Assembly: GCF_934230905.1 (NCBI RefSeq)
Contig: NZ_CAKQFJ010000007.1
Location: forward strand, 24,688-88,687
Length of the DNA: 64,000 bases
Direction: 5' to 3'
DNA from: an uncultured Veillonella sp.
Lineage (GTDB): Bacteria; Bacillota; Negativicutes; Veillonellales; Veillonellaceae
Below the pieces are notes generated by a model that was not told where the DNA came from, made no database searches, and was given only the letters and a program-made list of their open reading frames with translations. A program made the translations under genes and the position numbers. The stretch's first letter is position 1, and every line of letters begins with the position of its first letter. Positions 61,301-64,000 of this stretch are shown piece after piece.

Positions 61301-64000
61301 CACCTGACTTTGCAACTAAAGGTCGTGCTGCTACTGAAGAACAATTGAAAATCGTAAATAACGGTTTCAATAATACAGTTGGTTTGACTGGTAACACCGG
61401 TGCTACTGATCTTCAAAAATTGAATCAAGCTGGTGGCTTAAGCTTTGGCGTAGTTGGTGCTAATAATGGCCAATACATCAAAACAACAGCAGCTGGTAAA
61501 AATGTAGCAGTTGATTTGTCCGATGCAGCAAAAGCTAAATTGAACAATACTGTAGAGGTTCGTGGTAAAAATGCTGCGAAGGTTACGTCTGTAACAGAAA
61601 ATACAAATGATGGTGGCGTTAAAACAATCTACACAGTAGACGTTGATAATGTAACACCTACAGCTGCTTCTACTGAAAAGGTAAAAGCGAAAGCTAATTC
61701 TAGTAGTTCTACAGATACAAACATTGCTAAGGTTACACCTCAAGCAGGTGACCAATACGGCGATGCTGGCGCAACTTACGAAGTAAACGTATCCCGTAAC
61801 GACGTAAAAGACGCAGCTCGTGAAGCAATCACTGTCAATACTACTAATACCACTAACAACCCTATCACTGTAACTCCTGTACAAAATGATCCAAATCATA
61901 ATACTACATACACAGTGACATTCGATGGTAACAAAGCAGCTACTCAAATTCCTTTAACATACAAAGCGAATGGCCAGAATGCTCAAACAGTTACATTGGA
62001 TAAAGGTTTGAACTTTACAAATGGCAGAAATACAACTGCTTCCGTTGATGCTGAAGGCGTTGTTAAATACGATGTTAATAAAGATTTAGTAAACATCAAT
62101 TCCATTTCCAATACTACAAATGGTCCAAAAATGGAATTCGGTCCTAACTCCATTAACATCACAAATGGTCCTATCAACATGGGTGACCAAAACATTACTA
62201 ACCTTAAATCTGGTGGTGATGTTATCAATAACGCAGCTAACATCGGCGACGTAAAACGTATTTCTAAAGAAAACGATTTACACATTGCACCTACAACATC
62301 TAATCGTCAAGGTGAAACAACTACATCTTACGCTTACGATGCAGTAAGTAAATCTGTTACATTGAAATATAACGATGGTAATGGTGCCACTCAATCTGGT
62401 ACAGTAGCAAAAATCGACTTGTCCGGTTTGGCTGATCAAATCAAAGACGGTTACTCTTTCTCTACTGATGCTAAAGGTAATGTAGTTGGTAACCATGCTG
62501 TTACACCTGTAGCAAACGGTAAAACTGTTTCTTATGCAGCAGGTAAAAACTTAACTGTTGCTCAAAATATTGATAATGCAACTGGTGAACATACTTACAC
62601 ATATGCATTGTCCAATGATGTTGATTTAACACCAAATGGTTCCTTGAAAATTGGTGACACGATTCTCAACAATGGTGGCTTAACAATTACAGGTGGTCCA
62701 TCTATTACTAAAACTGGTATCAACGCTAATAATACAAACATTATTAATGTAAAAGCTGGCGTAAACGATACTGATGCAGTTAACGTAAAACAATTGAAAG
62801 ATGCTCGCACAGTAGTAACTTCTAACGATAATTCTGTAAAAATTAATAAAACAGAAAATGGTAATCAAGTTACTTATGACTTGCATGTAGCTCCTGGTGC
62901 TGCACAATCCGTATGGAATGTGAAATCTACAGGTAATACAACTGCTGACTCTGAAACAACTGCAAAAACTATCTCTGATGGTAAAACAGTTGAAATGGCA
63001 GCCGGTAAAAACTTGACTGTTAAACAAACTAGCAACAATGACGGTGCTAAAGTTGAATTCGACTTGGCTAACAATATCAAGATTGGTAATGATGGCAAAG
63101 ACGGTAAAGATGGCATTGATGGTACAATCGGCGTAAATGGTAAAGATGGTTCTTCCGTTGTAATCAACGGTAAAGACGGCTCCATTGGCCTTAATGGTAA
63201 AGACGGTAAAGATGGTCTTACTATGAAAGGCGAAAAAGGTGCTGATGGTATCACTCGTATTGTTTACAACGATAACAACAACAATAAACACGAAGTGGCT
63301 ACATTGGATGATGGTTTACGTTTCGATGCTAACTCCGGTGGAGAAAAGAAAAATAAACTTGGTTCCAAAGTCACTGTAAAAGGTACTGGCGCTAAAGCTG
63401 ATTCCGAATATGATTCCTCTAACATCAAAACTAGCATTACGCAAGGTGCTGATGGTAACAGCGAAATCAACATCGGTTTGGCTAAAGATTTGAACAACAT
63501 CAATACAATTAAGAATGGTGGCAATGCTACTTTCACAATTGGTGGCGACAACTTCGCATTCAATGGCGGTAATGTAAGTCTTGGTGGTAACAACATCACT
63601 AACCTTAAATCTGGCGTTATTAACAACAATGATACAGATAATACAAATGCTGCTAACATTGGCGACGTTAAAAACATTTCCAAAGCTAACGATATTCACA
63701 TTAAAGATAAAACATACACTGTAGATCCTGATAAAACAGTTACATTGGAATATGTTGACGGCAACGATAAGAAAATCGATAAAACAGCTAAGATTGATTT
63801 AAGCAACTTGCCTACAGGTGGTAATACAATTACTTACAAAGCGAATAATCAAAATGCTCAAACAGTTAACTTGAATAAAGGTTTGAACTTCACAAATGGT
63901 TCCAACACAACCGCTTCTGTAGATGCTGATGGCGTAGTTAAATACGATCTTAACAATACTGTAAACTTAACTCCATCCGGTTCCTTAACAATTGGTGATA
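58303..64000 (+). CDS. Giant trimeric autotransporter adhesin 2 (YadA/Hag-like), 3' end outside window
   Basis: At least 1899 codons, open to the window edge. The first 50 residues (MNKVFKVVWSKSKECYVVVPEIAKNN...KKKVLASVLAGLAVAGA) are an extended signal peptide region almost the same as adhesin 1. Head repeats follow to about residue 430 (AIGQSGEGSPKVIASGVNAIAIG; ALGRTTEANAEAATALG), then stalk with neck motifs (DTDAVNVAQLKNV; DNDAVNVSQLKQV) and one collagen-like segment near residues 1593-1650 (GNDGKDGKDGIDGTIGVNGK). The anchor domain is beyond the window. ATG follows AGAAAGGGG with a spacer. A tandem paralogue of adhesin 1. Confidence 0.93.
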   Translation, partial: MNKVFKVVWSKSKECYVVVPEIAKNNSGKKKVLASVLAGLAVAGAMGGIAPQQAMAGMDTGNSHVNVWADTQPGFNGRNYNVGQNSIVVGYQNTTDNVAGNDGKVAIGAKNTSTNNATTAVGNRNTATGGAATAVGAGNNASGDASLAVGNVSNANARSAVAVGSYNNVNYTQGTWQTTPKQAGEYSTVIGNYSSATGTSASAMGVYTNAAGPGSVAAGYSDNALGQNSVAIGSENTSHVADTITLGQQNNAKTMGGISIGKNNLTDSAAGNRGDARRNRENSQIAIGRDNQATELDTIAIGRETTASGSGATVIGARAEASGNNAIAIGQSGEGSPKVIASGVNAIAIGMQSQASGESAIAEGPGSRAGGKYGVALGRTTEANAEAATALGNAAQANIANSVALGSSSVATTDKGVLGYNPSDLHTRKYTNLQGNVQTATTAAVSIGNGETLTRQLTGLAAGTADTDAVNVAQLKNVGVALTGNTGSSDFLTDGGKLNVRGEGRVSAAVADDGAKDSKLTLKFDDTGMVKAGKNVTVDEKTVNGRTTYTINAADAADKYDFLTNAKANGGKLDGSATPTKVQSGQTVNYAAGKNLTVKQDIDQSLGEQTYTYSLNSDLGGITSITNKTGGPTLNFGDHNISVTGGNLDLGDNNITNLKSGGDTINNAANIGDVIRISKGNDLHVAPTAGTNNNVAEYTVDANKKVTLTYQDGNGTNVTGPKAVIDLSGLKTGDMSSFNVKSTATEGKVAQGSAGVQEIRDGKTVEMQAGKNMTIKQTNNNGNAAVEFSLNKNVDLTPDGSIKIGDTNITDNGVTINGGPSITKTGINAGDLNITNVKAGVNDNDAVNVSQLKQVRADERHIKPGEYAVDANGKVTMTYLDGNNKDVPNETAVITGIAKQDLSNINNGGKTVIKNLAKESIDMENGKNTTASHRDVNGVKTFKVDVEGDLQDITSITNKAGDGKVVFGGNQTVNVAGDHNINLNANVGDITGLTNVTLNAPDFATKGRAATEEQLKIVNNGFNNTVGLTGNTGATDLQKLNQAGGLSFGVVGANNGQYIKTTAAGKNVAVDLSDAAKAKLNNTVEVRGKNAAKVTSVTENTNDGGVKTIYTVDVDNVTPTAASTEKVKAKANSSSSTDTNIAKVTPQAGDQYGDAGATYEVNVSRNDVKDAAREAITVNTTNTTNNPITVTPVQNDPNHNTTYTVTFDGNKAATQIPLTYKANGQNAQTVTLDKGLNFTNGRNTTASVDAEGVVKYDVNKDLVNINSISNTTNGPKMEFGPNSINITNGPINMGDQNITNLKSGGDVINNAANIGDVKRISKENDLHIAPTTSNRQGETTTSYAYDAVSKSVTLKYNDGNGATQSGTVAKIDLSGLADQIKDGYSFSTDAKGNVVGNHAVTPVANGKTVSYAAGKNLTVAQNIDNATGEHTYTYALSNDVDLTPNGSLKIGDTILNNGGLTITGGPSITKTGINANNTNIINVKAGVNDTDAVNVKQLKDARTVVTSNDNSVKINKTENGNQVTYDLHVAPGAAQSVWNVKSTGNTTADSETTAKTISDGKTVEMAAGKNLTVKQTSNNDGAKVEFDLANNIKIGNDGKDGKDGIDGTIGVNGKDGSSVVINGKDGSIGLNGKDGKDGLTMKGEKGADGITRIVYNDNNNNKHEVATLDDGLRFDANSGGEKKNKLGSKVTVKGTGAKADSEYDSSNIKTSITQGADGNSEINIGLAKDLNNINTIKNGGNATFTIGGDNFAFNGGNVSLGGNNITNLKSGVINNNDTDNTNAANIGDVKNISKANDIHIKDKTYTVDPDKTVTLEYVDGNDKKIDKTAKIDLSNLPTGGNTITYKANNQNAQTVNLNKGLNFTNGSNTTASVDADGVVKYDLNNTVNLTPSGSLTIGD
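63079..63246 (+). repeat. Collagen-like segment in adhesin 2
   Basis: G-x-y coding stretch (GKDGKDGIDGTIGVNGKDG, GLNGKDGKDGLTMKGEKGADG), capped by RIVYNDNNNNKHEVATLDDGLRF, the same cap module as in adhesin 1. Confidence 0.75.

Overview
The window looks like a Veillonella-type chromosome (Negativicutes: diderm Firmicutes), with low G+C. The evidence is four porins with an N-terminal SLH domain (OmpM type), very large trimeric autotransporter adhesins with extended signal peptides, LOS-type glycosyltransferases, and Firmicutes-style promoters, ribosome-binding sites and small type I toxin-like genes. This assignment rests on protein families, not on a database search. I saw no rRNA, tRNA or CRISPR array.

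Layout. 1-2.1 kb: an RND efflux pair on the minus strand (permease cut by the window edge, plus its lipoprotein adaptor). 2.2-4.1 kb: repeat-rich spacer and a CorC/HlyC-type CBS-domain membrane protein. 4.2-6.4 kb: a small methyltransferase, a miniature toxin gene with the layout of a par/Fst type I toxin-antitoxin locus, a lysine-tailed protein and a tiny cysteine-rich ORF. 6.4-22.7 kb: a surface-glycan locus with a sialic acid module (GT25 transferase, GT52-like putative sialyltransferase, neuB, neuC, neuA), two LtaS/OpgB-like sulfatase-fold membrane transferases, a PIG-L deacetylase, GT2 and GT4 transferases, a VirK/DUF535 protein and a broken gene. The 5' part is extremely AT-rich and switches composition inside the first sulfatase-fold gene.

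22.8-32.8 kb: four tandem SLH porin paralogues, split after the first by a HEPN-like gene, an IS200-type element and an ATPase/RloB (AbiL-like) pair. 33-38.4 kb: a TPR/alpha-CTD-like protein, a classical autotransporter, a dispersed palindromic repeat family, a holin-like toxin gene on the minus strand and an exported Ala/Pro-rich protein. 38.7-44.1 kb: a degenerate GH3 lipoprotein, an AAA ATPase, a sigma-like factor, a possible ComK-like regulator and a small trimeric autotransporter. 44.4-48.3 kb: a second ATPase plus TOPRIM-like pair, and a methyltransferase with a regulatory domain. 48.9-64 kb: two giant YadA-like adhesins (the second runs off the window) with matching promoters, and a small exported protein between them.

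How it fits together. Most of the window builds or decorates the outer surface: sialylated and otherwise modified glycans, SLH porins that tether the outer membrane to peptidoglycan, and adhesins. Variable defence-like and toxin-like modules sit between these genes. The most interesting observations are the par-like locus at 4.87-5.16 kb, the holin-like toxin with opposed promoters at 37.1-37.4 kb, the two independent ATPase+TOPRIM pairs, and the palindromic repeats at 32.9-37.5 kb.
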